Shown here in pieces: positions 34,464 to 42,062 of a stretch of DNA of 49,393 bases (its first letter is position 1; each line of letters opens with the position of its first letter). The notes below the pieces were generated by a model that did no database searches, had not been told where the DNA came from, and worked only from the letters and a program-made list of their open reading frames with translations. The position numbers and the translations under genes were made by a program. This DNA comes from Caldifarciminota bacterium (GTDB lineage Bacteria; Hydrothermota; Tepidihabitantia; SM23-42), in the NCBI GenBank assembly GCA_020355325.1, contig CP070664.1:1781495-1830887 (forward strand), read 5' to 3'.

Positions 34464-34491
34464 ATTATATACGTATCCCTTGACTTTTCAA
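34464..34491 (-). promoter_or_regulatory. leaderless promoter of the glycosyltransferase gene
   Basis: TTGAAA (34491-34486), 16 nt, TATAAT (34469-34464), then five nt to GTG at 34458. It overlaps the divergent promoter at 34480-34507. Confidence 0.75.
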
Positions 34492-34507
34492 GTATGTTCA
34501 TTATACT
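34480..34507 (+). promoter_or_regulatory. promoter of the small lipoprotein/MFS/Rrf2 genes
   Basis: TTGACT (34480-34485), 16 nt, TATACT (34502-34507). A GCGAGG ribosome-binding-like word follows before ATG 34527. The two -35 boxes abut on opposite strands. Confidence 0.75.
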
Positions 34508-34526
34508 GGTTAGAAGCGAGGTTCTG

Positions 34527-34919
34527 ATGAAAAAATTTTTGTTGTTTATCTTTGCCATTGCGATTATCTCGTTACAGTGTACCACAGAGGAAGAGGAACC
34601 ATACTTTTGTCATCTCTATGGCTATGTATTAGCGGAAAGCGATTCGGTCGGCGTAAACAATTTGCTCCTCAGAATATGGCATATTAATCCTGATGATATG
34701 GACCAGTTAGTAGTATTAGATACAGTGAGGACTCATACAGATAATTCACTCTTCGGTTTCTTTGAGAGGGATAGTGTCTGTTATGGCACCTCACAGAAGC
34801 AGGGACGTTATGTAACGATAGTCGTTGACAGTACATATAATCCGGGATGGCCCAGCCAGTACTGGACCCCGGGCATCTATGGCGAGGTAGACACAGTTAC
34901 ACTCTATATACTGGACTAA
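34527..34919 (+). CDS. small predicted lipoprotein, unknown function
   Basis: 130 residues. A signal peptide with a lipobox-like end (MKKFLLFIFAIAIISLQC; Cys18) and a carboxypeptidase-regulatory-like beta domain following (LYGYVLAESDSVGVNNLLLRI). Start at 34527 has GAGG upstream; the longer frame from 34494 begins before the predicted transcription start. The MFS gene starts immediately after its stop, suggesting one transcript. No family recognised. Confidence 0.68.
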   Translation: MKKFLLFIFAIAIISLQCTTEEEEPYFCHLYGYVLAESDSVGVNNLLLRIWHINPDDMDQLVVLDTVRTHTDNSLFGFFERDSVCYGTSQKQGRYVTIVVDSTYNPGWPSQYWTPGIYGEVDTVTLYILD

Positions 34920-36110
34920 ATGACAAAAGACCGGCACCGGCCAACGCTTTGGCTCAGCCGAAATATAATCTATCTCGGTCTTGTGAGTATGTTCACAGAT
35001 TTATCGACCGAGATGGCATACCCCATAATTCCAGTTTTCTTAAAGGATGTGTTAAAAGCCCAGCCGCTGTTCATAGGACTCATCGAGGCAATTGCTGAAT
35101 CCACGGCAAGTATATTAAAAACCTTTTCTGGATATTTCTCCGACGTTCTCGGAAAACGAAAACTTTTCATCCTCATCGGCTATACCCTTTCGGCAGCAGT
35201 AAAACCGCTCTTAGCCTTTGCGGCACAAGCGTGGCATGTACTGCTCGTGAGGTTTGGTGACCGTTTTGGGAAAGGCATACGAACTGCACCGCGCGATGCC
35301 CTCATTGCTGATTCAGCAACAGAAAATTATTTTGGAAGGGCATATGGTTTTCATCGAGCAATGGATACATTAGGTGCGTTTCTCGGTCCACTATGTGCAT
35401 TCATCATACTCGCCGTCTGGACCAATAATTACCGACTCCTCTTTGGACTTGCCTTTATTCCTGGTCTCATCGCAGTTTTATTCATTGTTACAGGCGTCAG
35501 GGAAATCATGCCGGGAGTCAAGAAAACATTCAGGTTCTCTTTTAAAAATCTTAGTCGTCAGTTTAAATTCTTTCTTCTTATTATGGTGATTTTTACGCTC
35601 GGTAATTCGTCTGATGCCTTTCTCATCCTGAGGGCACGAGATGTCGGTGTCGCGGCTGGAACAATTCCACTCCTCTGGCTCACGTTTAACCTCTCATATT
35701 TCCTCTGGTCGTACCCGGCTGGTGTCATCTCTGATCGGATCGGCAGAGTACGGACCATCTTTTTTGGTCTCTTGATTTTTGCAATCGTTTACGGATCACT
35801 TGCGTTTAACCAAAATCCATTTCTCGTCTGGATTCTATTTATCATCTACGGTTTATACTATGGTTTCACGGAAGGTAACCTTCGTGCATATGTGGCTGAT
35901 GTCATATCAACAGATGTACGTGCTACTGCATTTGGCATTTATCATACGGTTGTTGGAATAACCCTCCTTCCCGCAAATCTCCTCATGGGATTCTTGTGGC
36001 AGAAGTTCGGATTTAAAATTGCACTTCTCTTAGGAACAACACTCTCGCTGGTTGCTGGACTACTCATCCTCATCTTACCACGTATGCAAAAAAATGTAGC
36101 GTCAACATGA
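34920..36110 (+). CDS. MFS transporter
   Basis: 396 residues with about twelve hydrophobic helices. The MFS loop motif appears as GRFGDRFGKGIRTAPRDALI-like residues (RFGDRFGKGIRTAPRD) and again in the second half as GVISDRIGRVRTIFFG. The N-terminal FTDLSTEMAYPIIPVFL is typical of a subfamily of putative drug or metabolite carriers. ATG directly abuts the previous stop, and the stop overlaps the Rrf2 gene by 4 nt. Substrate unknown; co-location with an Rrf2 regulator suggests redox- or iron-linked control (inference). Confidence 0.85.
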   Translation: MTKDRHRPTLWLSRNIIYLGLVSMFTDLSTEMAYPIIPVFLKDVLKAQPLFIGLIEAIAESTASILKTFSGYFSDVLGKRKLFILIGYTLSAAVKPLLAFAAQAWHVLLVRFGDRFGKGIRTAPRDALIADSATENYFGRAYGFHRAMDTLGAFLGPLCAFIILAVWTNNYRLLFGLAFIPGLIAVLFIVTGVREIMPGVKKTFRFSFKNLSRQFKFFLLIMVIFTLGNSSDAFLILRARDVGVAAGTIPLLWLTFNLSYFLWSYPAGVISDRIGRVRTIFFGLLIFAIVYGSLAFNQNPFLVWILFIIYGLYYGFTEGNLRAYVADVISTDVRATAFGIYHTVVGITLLPANLLMGFLWQKFGFKIALLLGTTLSLVAGLLILILPRMQKNVAST

Positions 36111-36514
36111 AGATATCATCAAGATTTCGCTATGGGCTAAGATTCCTCGTAGACTTAGCGCTGAACTACGGGAAGGGGCCTGTTCTTCTCAAAAACATTG
36201 CTGAGTGCGAAAAAGTTTCAAAAAAATATCTCGAACAAATTGCTATTAGCCTTAGAACTGCGGGTCTAATCGGAGCGACACGGGGCTTAAAGGGTGGTTA
36301 TTACTTAACCAAATCACCGAACAAAATAAAGGTGGCTGACATCTACCGAATCTTGGAAGGGTCATTTGCGCCTGTTGAATGCCTTGATAACCCCCGGCTC
36401 TGTGCTCTCGTAAGAACCTGCCAGACCCGAAAACTCTGGGCAGAGTTGAAGAACGCAACAAAAAAGGTCTTTCGCAAACTGACACTCGCTGATTTAATAA
36501 CGAAGAAACCGTAA
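36107..36514 (+). CDS. Rrf2-family transcriptional regulator with conserved cysteines
   Basis: 135 residues. A winged helix (MKISSRFRYGLRFLVDLALN, VSKKYLEQIAISLRTAGLI, GLKGGYYLTKSPNKI) is followed by three Cys in ECLDNPRLCALVRTC, spacing C-x6-C-x5-C. This is close to the cluster-binding region of IscR and NsrR, so it may bind an Fe-S cluster. It overlaps the MFS gene (ATGA), which is its probable target. Confidence 0.88.
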   Translation: MKISSRFRYGLRFLVDLALNYGKGPVLLKNIAECEKVSKKYLEQIAISLRTAGLIGATRGLKGGYYLTKSPNKIKVADIYRILEGSFAPVECLDNPRLCALVRTCQTRKLWAELKNATKKVFRKLTLADLITKKP

Positions 36515-36549
36515 AAATCATTTATCAAAATCACACAACATAAGAATTC

Positions 36550-36577
36550 TTGACTTTACTATTTATTTATATAATAT
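36550..36577 (+). promoter_or_regulatory. promoter of the first Omp28-like selenoprotein
   Basis: TTGACT (36550-36555), 16 nt, TAATAT (36572-36577). An AAGGAGG Shine-Dalgarno site (36585-36591) precedes the ATG at 36597. The second paralogue has the same layout. Confidence 0.75.
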
Positions 36578-36596
36578 TAGTAAAAAGGAGGTGCGG

Positions 36597-38402
36597 ATGA
36601 GCAAAATTTTGATGCTATGCCTTATACTCGTTGCTGTTTCTTACGGTGCTCAACGAGTTGTCGTCGTCGAAGAATTCACAGCCACTCCTTGACCATACTG
36701 TCCTGGTACAGCAAGAGGTCTTGCTGAGATTTACACCCGTGCCTATGATTCTTTGACAAGAATAGCCTATCATATATGGTCCAATGACCCATTCAATAAT
36801 CCAGAAGCTGAAGCGAGACAATCTTATTACGGCATCAGCCCTACCCCAATAGTTTGTTTTGATGGTGTCCCAAGCGACACCGGAGGCATGGGGGTTGGCA
36901 CAATGTATCCTTTCTATCGTCATCGTGTTACTGAAAGACTTGCGGTTCCAACTCCTTTGGTCATTGACCTTGCCTGTACGTACGATTCAATCACCAATAA
37001 CGGCACTGTTGATGCAATTGTAAATAACACGTCAGTGAGTCCAGCGACCGGCACCATTCATTTTGTAATCATTGAAAATCAAATACCTTATAATTGGGGT
37101 GGACTAACTACCGTTGAAACCGTTCAGAGAGATATGCTTCCCGATGCCTCGGGTGAAGACGTAACAATCCCAGCATCCGACACTATCATCAGGTCGCGAA
37201 ATTTTACTCTTGATGCTGATTGGAATGAATTGAACTGTAAAATTGTTGTCTTTATCCAAGCAACGGATCGAACGATATATCAGGGTGCCGAGATAGCCTT
37301 AATAGAACAACCGCAAATGGAATATTATGGAATGTCTCTCACAGAGATCAGTGGCAATGGCAATGGCATTATTGAACCCGGTGAGAGCATGGAAATAAAC
37401 GCATCAGGAAAGAATATGGGTACTGGCGTTTATACCGGGAGTGTCGGGATTCAATGTGCCGATCCATACCTTACGATTACTGGTGTAACTCCATTGACTG
37501 TCGCAATTGGACCCGGTGATGTAGACACAGTCTTGAATTTAGCTTTTGATGTTGGTCAAAGTTGTCCAGATCCACATCTCACCGAGTTTAGACTAATATT
37601 CGACACTGCCGATACTGCTACTGTTCCCCTGATGATTACTACTCGTCCCGGATTCTCTGATGACATGGAATTCGGTGAGGGTGAATGGACCCATTACGGA
37701 ACAGGCGACTTCTGGCACATAACTGAACATAAAAGCAATTCACCAACCCATTCATGGTATTGTGGTCTTGAAGGGTCCTGGCAATACTCGAACCAAAATG
37801 ATGCATCGCTTGTTACGCCCTACTTTGTTGTGACTCCAGACAGTTCTCTTTATTTCTATCATCAATATAGTTTTGAACCGGATTATGATTTTGCATATGT
37901 CGAGGTCGATAATGGCTCAGGGTGGTGGAAAACGCTTGATGAATTCAATGGTACTCAAAGCTCCTGGACTCTGGCTTCTTACACACTCAATGATTATAAC
38001 GGAAAGACCATCAAAATTCGATTCAGATTTGTGAGTGATAACTACACGGTACTGGAAGGCTGGTATATTGACGATATCCTTGTTTATGTTGGCGTGGAAG
38101 AACAGACCTCTCATCGAACGAATCAAATTCCAGTGCTGCGGGTTTACCCAAATCCATTCGGTAGAAAAACAGATATCAGATACCAGATACCAGATAACGG
38201 CAACGCCAGCCTTAAAATCTACGATGTTACAGGGCGTTTAGTTAAAACTTTTTCAGTTCCTCATTCCTACTCCCTAGTACCTAGTGTAATTTCCTGGGAT
38301 GGCACTGATGACCGTGGTATGAGTGTCGCAGCCGGAGTCTATATCGTCAAACTCGAAGCCGGCATAACTGAATTGATGCAGAAGGTTATACTACTAAAAT
38401 AA
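36597..38402 (+). CDS. secreted Omp28-like thioredoxin-fold selenoprotein with sorting domain (UGA at 36690-36692 = Sec32)
   Basis: 601 residues if TGA 36690-36692 is read as selenocysteine. Signal peptide about 1-18 (MSKILMLCLILVAVSYGA). The thioredoxin-like domain (19-130) has VVVVEEFTATP-U-PYCPG, giving Sec32-Pro-Tyr-Cys35 where the family has CxxC, and a cis-Pro loop SPTPIVCFDG. Then come Ig-like domains, a MAM/jelly-roll-like domain (near 345-490: FSDDMEFGEGEW, WYIDDILVY) and a C-terminal sorting-type domain (YPNPFGRKTDIRYQIPDN, WDGTDDRGM). A terminator follows. A conventional start after the UGA (36753) would lose signal and active site. Redox function outside the inner membrane is inferred. 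Confidence 0.88.
36709..36726 (+). promoter_or_regulatory. bacterial SECIS-like hairpin of the first selenoprotein
   Basis: CAGCAAG, loop AGGT, CTTGCTG: 7 perfect bp. The loop starts 24 nt after the last base of the UGA. The loop sequence AGGU is the one presented by the E. coli fdhF SECIS, which SelB binds. Confidence 0.82.
38170..38197. repeat. 7-bp CAGATAC repeat inside sorting domain (loop 1), 4 units
   Basis: CAGATAT, CAGATAC, CAGATAC and CAGATAA within the coding sequence, encoding DIRYQIPDN-type residues. The homologous position in the second paralogue and in the third sorting domain also has period-7 repeats. Confidence 0.85.
38254..38282. repeat. 7-8-bp repeat inside sorting domain (loop 2), 4 units
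   Basis: CAGTTCCT, CATTCCT, ACTCCCT and AGTACCT lie in coding sequence just before the WDGTDD strand. Confidence 0.75.
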
Positions 38403-38413
38403 AAGAACGCATA

Positions 38414-38441
38414 GGGGCAAAGGGATGACTTTGCCCCTTTT
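38414..38441 (+). terminator. rho-independent terminator
   Basis: GGGGCAAAG, 6-nt loop GGATGA, CTTTGCCCC followed by TTTT. It closes the first selenoprotein transcript. Confidence 0.92.
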
Positions 38442-38503
38442 CCTTTATAATTTAACTATATCATCTACAGAGATTGATAAAAAAACCGCACCAGATAGTA
38501 CTG

Positions 38504-38531
38504 TTGACTTTACTCATTTTATATATAAAAT
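38504..38531 (+). promoter_or_regulatory. promoter of the second Omp28-like selenoprotein
   Basis: TTGACT (38504-38509), 16 nt, TAAAAT (38526-38531), then AAGGAGGTGCAG before ATG 38551. Confidence 0.75.
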
Positions 38532-38550
38532 TGGTAAAAAGGAGGTGCAG

Positions 38551-40359
38551 ATGAGGAAAATATTGATCCTGTGCTTGATATTCGGTGCTGTTTCTTACGG
38601 CACCCAAAGGGTTGTTGTTGCCGAAGAACTCACATCCACTACGTGACCCTACTGTCCGAGTACAGCAAGAGGTCTTGCTGAACTTTATGGTCTTACGTAT
38701 GATTCTTTGGTTGTCATATCATATCATATCTCCGCAAGTGATCCATTCAATAATCCAATAGCTGAAGCACGACAATCTTACTATGCCGTTACCGGAACGC
38801 CGACGATAAAATTTGATGGCGTTCTCACGCAACTCGGTGGCACGTATCCGAATGGAACGATGTACTCCACTTTCCGTAATCTTTTCAATCAACGGACAGT
38901 GATTCCCAGCGACCTTGACATATCCCTCGACTGTACATATGATAGCATTGCCAATTCAGGAGATGTTACCGCAGAAGTTACCAACACGACGGGAAGCTCA
39001 ATAGAAGGCGTGCTACATTTCGTCGTCGTTGACTCTCGCGTTGGCTATACATGGACAGGACGAGATTTTTTAGATTGGGTAGCGCGGGATATGCTCCCTG
39101 ACGCAAACGGCGAAGAGGTAACTATTCCAGCAAGTGATTCAATCATAAGATCGAGAAACTTCACTATCGACCCAACCTGGAATGAAAGAAAGTGTCATAT
39201 CGTAGTATTTGTTCAACATAGAACGACGAAAGAAATTTATCAAGGAGCTGAGGTGCCTCTCTTTCTTGAACCAGACATGCAGTATTATGGCATGAGTGTC
39301 ACCGAAACAAGTGGCAACAGCAACGGATATATTGAACCTGGTGAAAGTGCGGAAATGAAAGCCTCCGCAATTAACGACTGGTATGGCGAGTATACCGGTG
39401 GAGCAACGATTCAATGTTCTGACCCATACATCACAATTACTGGTTCTACTTCTTCTAATGATACAATCGTCTATACCAATTTTGATACGGTTGTTACATA
39501 TACCGTCGACATTGACCCTGCATGCCCAGACCCACATCTCACCGCGTTTGAGTTAGACTTCGGCCCATCAATCGACAGTATTCCATTCCTGATAACCTCG
39601 ACCCCTGGTTTCTCAGATGACATTGAGTCTGGAATAGGCGGATGGACACACTCTGGTCAGGGTGACAACTGGCATATTACCGAGCATAAAAGCCATTCAC
39701 CCACGCATTCCTGGTATTGTGGTCTTGAAGGCTCATGGTTATATACCAACAATAATAATAGTTCTCTCGTATCTCAATATTTTGTCGCGGTACCCGACGG
39801 CTTCTTTAAATTCTGGCATCAATACAATTTAGAAACCAGCTACGATTTTGGCTACTTCGAAATTGATAATGGTTCTGGATGGTGGACGAAAATTGCCGAA
39901 TTCAACGGCATGATGACCTCATGGAATCAAAGTCTATACCCGCTCACTAATTATGCAGGGCAGACCGTACGGTTACGGTACCGCATTGCGAGCGATGGCT
40001 CTGTGACGCGTGAAGGCTGGTATATCGATGATGTGCTGTATCCTTCCTATACAGGGGCAGAAGAACGAATTTATGATCGCACTGCTCAGATTCTAGTGTT
40101 GCAGGTTTACCCAAATCCATTCGGCAGAAAAACAGATATCAGATATCAGATACCGGATAACAGCACTGCCAGTCTGAAAATCTACGATGCTCTCGGTCGT
40201 GTGATAAAACAATTTAACAATTTAACCAGTCAACCATTCAACCAAATCTCCTGGGACGGAACCGATGACCACGGTGTGCACGTTCCAGCAGGCGTCTACT
40301 TCATGAAACTCACTTCTGATACAGGCGAGGTGATGGAGAAGGTTATACTGCTGAAATAA
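38551..40359 (+). CDS. second secreted Omp28-like selenoprotein with sorting domain (UGA at 38644-38646 = Sec32)
   Basis: 602 residues with TGA 38644-38646 read as Sec. Same plan as the upstream paralogue: signal peptide (MRKILILCLIFGAVSYGT), VVVAEELTSTT-U-PYCPS giving Sec32-x-x-Cys35, cis-Pro loop VTGTPTIKFDG, Ig-like segments, a jelly-roll region (FSDDIESGIGGWTHSGQG, WYIDDVLY) and a sorting-type C-terminus (VYPNPFGRKTDIRYQI, WDGTDDHGVHVPAGVYF). The UGA lies at the same residue number, and the following 18-nt hairpin is identical although surrounding codons differ, so selection for the hairpin is likely. It has its own promoter and terminator, so dosage of each copy may be controlled separately. 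Confidence 0.88.
38663..38680 (+). promoter_or_regulatory. bacterial SECIS-like hairpin of the second selenoprotein
   Basis: Identical to the first: CAGCAAG, AGGT, CTTGCTG, with the loop beginning 24 nt after the UGA. Confidence 0.82.
40133..40160. repeat. 7-bp CAGATAT repeat inside sorting domain (loop 1), 4 units
   Basis: CAGATAT, CAGATAT, CAGATAC and CGGATAA, at the position homologous to 38170-38197. Confidence 0.85.
40210..40241. repeat. 8-bp CAATTTAA repeat inside sorting domain (loop 2), 4 units
   Basis: CAATTTAA, CAATTTAA, CCAGTCAA and CCATTCAA, homologous in position to 38254-38282 but unrelated in sequence. Confidence 0.85.
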
Positions 40360-40379
40360 GGCACTCAATGAAGTCAACA

Positions 40380-40415
40380 CGGGGCAGAGAAAAAATTGCC
40401 TCTGCCCCGCTTTTT
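40380..40415 (+). terminator. rho-independent terminator
   Basis: CGGGGCAGAG, 10-nt A-rich loop, CTCTGCCCCG, then CTTTTT. It ends the second selenoprotein transcript. Confidence 0.92.
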
Positions 40416-40452
40416 GTTTCGAACGTTCACGACAGTTTAAAAAGGAGTATAA

Positions 40453-41178
40453 ATGCATAAATCTATACTTGCATTGTTATTTGTCTGTATGCTTGCTGTT
40501 CCGTTGTTTGCTCAGTATAGCTTTAATTTTACCTGTCTCGATGATACAATCCAAGAAGGTATTGATGTGATACGGTTCGATTTTCTCCTCGAAAATAGTG
40601 GCTCTGTGCCTGACACGTATGCATTCGACTTGAGGGTAATTGACAGCGTCCCTGGTTGGCTTGAGCAATACTGCATCGGTGCACTATGTGCTGAACCGGG
40701 TGTCATCTTATATGATTATCTCGATGTGGGTGAGGCTGATTCCACGATTAAGATTGAAGTTTTTCCAACACCAGGTTTTGCAACTGAAATCCTTAATCTT
40801 CATGTACAGTCTGTTGGTAACCCGTCGCTTCAAGACTCAATAAATGTCTACGCCATCGGCATAAACGCAATTCAAGAAAACGAATATCAAAGTCTGCGTA
40901 ATATAAGTCTTACAATCTATCCGAATCCATTCGATAGAAAAACAGACATCAGATACAGCATAGGGCATGGAGCAGAGAGCATAGAGTTGACGATCTTTGA
41001 TATTTCAGGTCGTTTGATAAAACAATTTCCTCGCTTTACGCCCGACGCCCTACACCCTACACACGTTTCATGGGATGGCACTGATGACCAGGGTTTGGCT
41101 ATTCCTGCTGGAATCTATTTTATCCAAGTCGACCAAAATGGCTTTAAAAAAACTGCAACGATAATCCGCCTCAAGTAG
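40453..41178 (+). CDS. secreted protein with Ig-like and sorting-type C-terminal domain
   Basis: 241 residues. Signal peptide (MHKSILALLFVCMLAVPLFA, cleavage near 20). Residues 21-140 form a beta-rich domain resembling NPCBM/CARDB-type Ig folds, with Cys pairs (FTCLDDT, YCIGALC). Residues 150-241 carry the sorting-type domain: IYPNPFDRKTDIRYSIG, FDISGRLIKQF, WDGTDDQGLAIPAGIYF. AAGGAG precedes the ATG. No promoter is evident after the preceding terminator. It probably forms a unit with the Cys-type thioredoxin-fold lipoprotein 2 nt downstream. Confidence 0.78.
   Translation: MHKSILALLFVCMLAVPLFAQYSFNFTCLDDTIQEGIDVIRFDFLLENSGSVPDTYAFDLRVIDSVPGWLEQYCIGALCAEPGVILYDYLDVGEADSTIKIEVFPTPGFATEILNLHVQSVGNPSLQDSINVYAIGINAIQENEYQSLRNISLTIYPNPFDRKTDIRYSIGHGAESIELTIFDISGRLIKQFPRFTPDALHPTHVSWDGTDDQGLAIPAGIYFIQVDQNGFKKTATIIRLK
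40943..40984. repeat. 7-bp repeat inside sorting domain (loop 1), 6 units
   Basis: CAGACAT, CAGATAC, AGCATAG, GGCATGG, AGCAGAG and AGCATAG, in frame within the coding sequence. The motif changes from CAGATAC-like to AGCATAG-like inside the tract. Confidence 0.75.
41038..41065. repeat. 7-bp ACGCCCT repeat inside sorting domain (loop 2), 4 units
   Basis: ACGCCCG, ACGCCCT, ACACCCT and ACACACG, at the loop preceding the WDGTDD strand. Confidence 0.8.
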
Positions 41179-41180
41179 AT

Positions 41181-41939
41181 ATGATGAAATTATTATCTAT
41201 CGCATTCCTGACAATAGCTTTATTGTTATCATGTTCAGAGGCGCCGAAGATCGAAGCCGAACTGACCCCGCGTGTTGTCCTCGCCGAACTCTTTACATAT
41301 GCACGCTGCACGTACTGTCCGTTTTCAGAACATGCCCTTGATAGTCTATCAGAGGAATACGGAGACAGTATTGCTGTCATCGCTCATCACCGCAGAATTC
41401 TCGGTGATACGTTAAGTCCTCCATATGTCGCCGTTCGCGAATCGCTGTATCAAATTGATGTTTCACCAATCGTTGTGTTTGATGGAGTACACGTCGTCCA
41501 GACAGAAGACCCGAGTCAGAATTACTCGACGTATCAGAACTATATTATCGAGAGAAAAACTGTCGCGCCGAAACTGAGACTTTACTTAGAAACGACAGTG
41601 ATCTCCTCTTCTGTTAATCTAAAACTTCACATTGTCGCGATCGATTCCATAGAAGACGGCGATTATAGCTTATTTTTTACGGTCTACGAAGATAGCGTAT
41701 ATTTTGCACAAAGCGGCGCTCCTGAATCAACCTTCTCCTATGTCATGAGGAAGATGATTCCAGATGCATACGGTGCTCCCATCACCATAGCCTATCCAGA
41801 CTCTTTCATAGAAGAAGTTGATTTCGATCTCGAACCTACCTGGCATCATGAAAAAATCGGTGTCGTCGCATTTATCCAAGATATGGAAACAAAGGAGGTG
41901 TTGCAGGCCGTCGTCGAAAAACGAATCGTCATAGATTAA
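41181..41939 (+). CDS. Omp28-like thioredoxin-fold lipoprotein, Cys homologue of the selenoproteins
   Basis: 252 residues. Lipoprotein signal (FLTIALLLSC, Cys18). The thioredoxin-like domain has VVLAELFTYAR-CTYC-PFSEHALDSL, with Cys43 aligning to the Sec of the two upstream proteins and Cys46 to their Cys35, and a cis-Pro loop VSPIVVFDG. It lacks the Ig and sorting domains. The presence of a Cys paralogue supports reading UGA as Sec in the others. It would be anchored to a membrane facing the periplasm. The gene overlaps nothing and is followed by the selD promoter. Confidence 0.85.
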   Translation: MMKLLSIAFLTIALLLSCSEAPKIEAELTPRVVLAELFTYARCTYCPFSEHALDSLSEEYGDSIAVIAHHRRILGDTLSPPYVAVRESLYQIDVSPIVVFDGVHVVQTEDPSQNYSTYQNYIIERKTVAPKLRLYLETTVISSSVNLKLHIVAIDSIEDGDYSLFFTVYEDSVYFAQSGAPESTFSYVMRKMIPDAYGAPITIAYPDSFIEEVDFDLEPTWHHEKIGVVAFIQDMETKEVLQAVVEKRIVID

Positions 41940-42028
41940 TACATTCGCTCTTCCAAAAAGAAATCCACAAAATTTCCCACTTTTAAATAAACCTCTATAC
42001 GAAATCAGACCTTATTATGTCAAATAGA

Positions 42029-42056
42029 TTGACAGAAAATAGCAATTGGTTATAAT
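42029..42056 (+). promoter_or_regulatory. leaderless promoter of selD
   Basis: TTGACA (42029-42034), 16 nt, TATAAT (42051-42056), six nt to ATG 42063. Both boxes are consensus. Confidence 0.9.
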
Positions 42057-42062
42057 CATATC

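Noticed and set aside
36690..36752. Frameshifted or nonsense-mutated pseudogenes at the two Omp28-like genes
   Set aside because: Both paralogues have TGA at the same codon in an otherwise clean frame, with a shared hairpin, a Cys paralogue, and a complete selA/selB/selD set next door.
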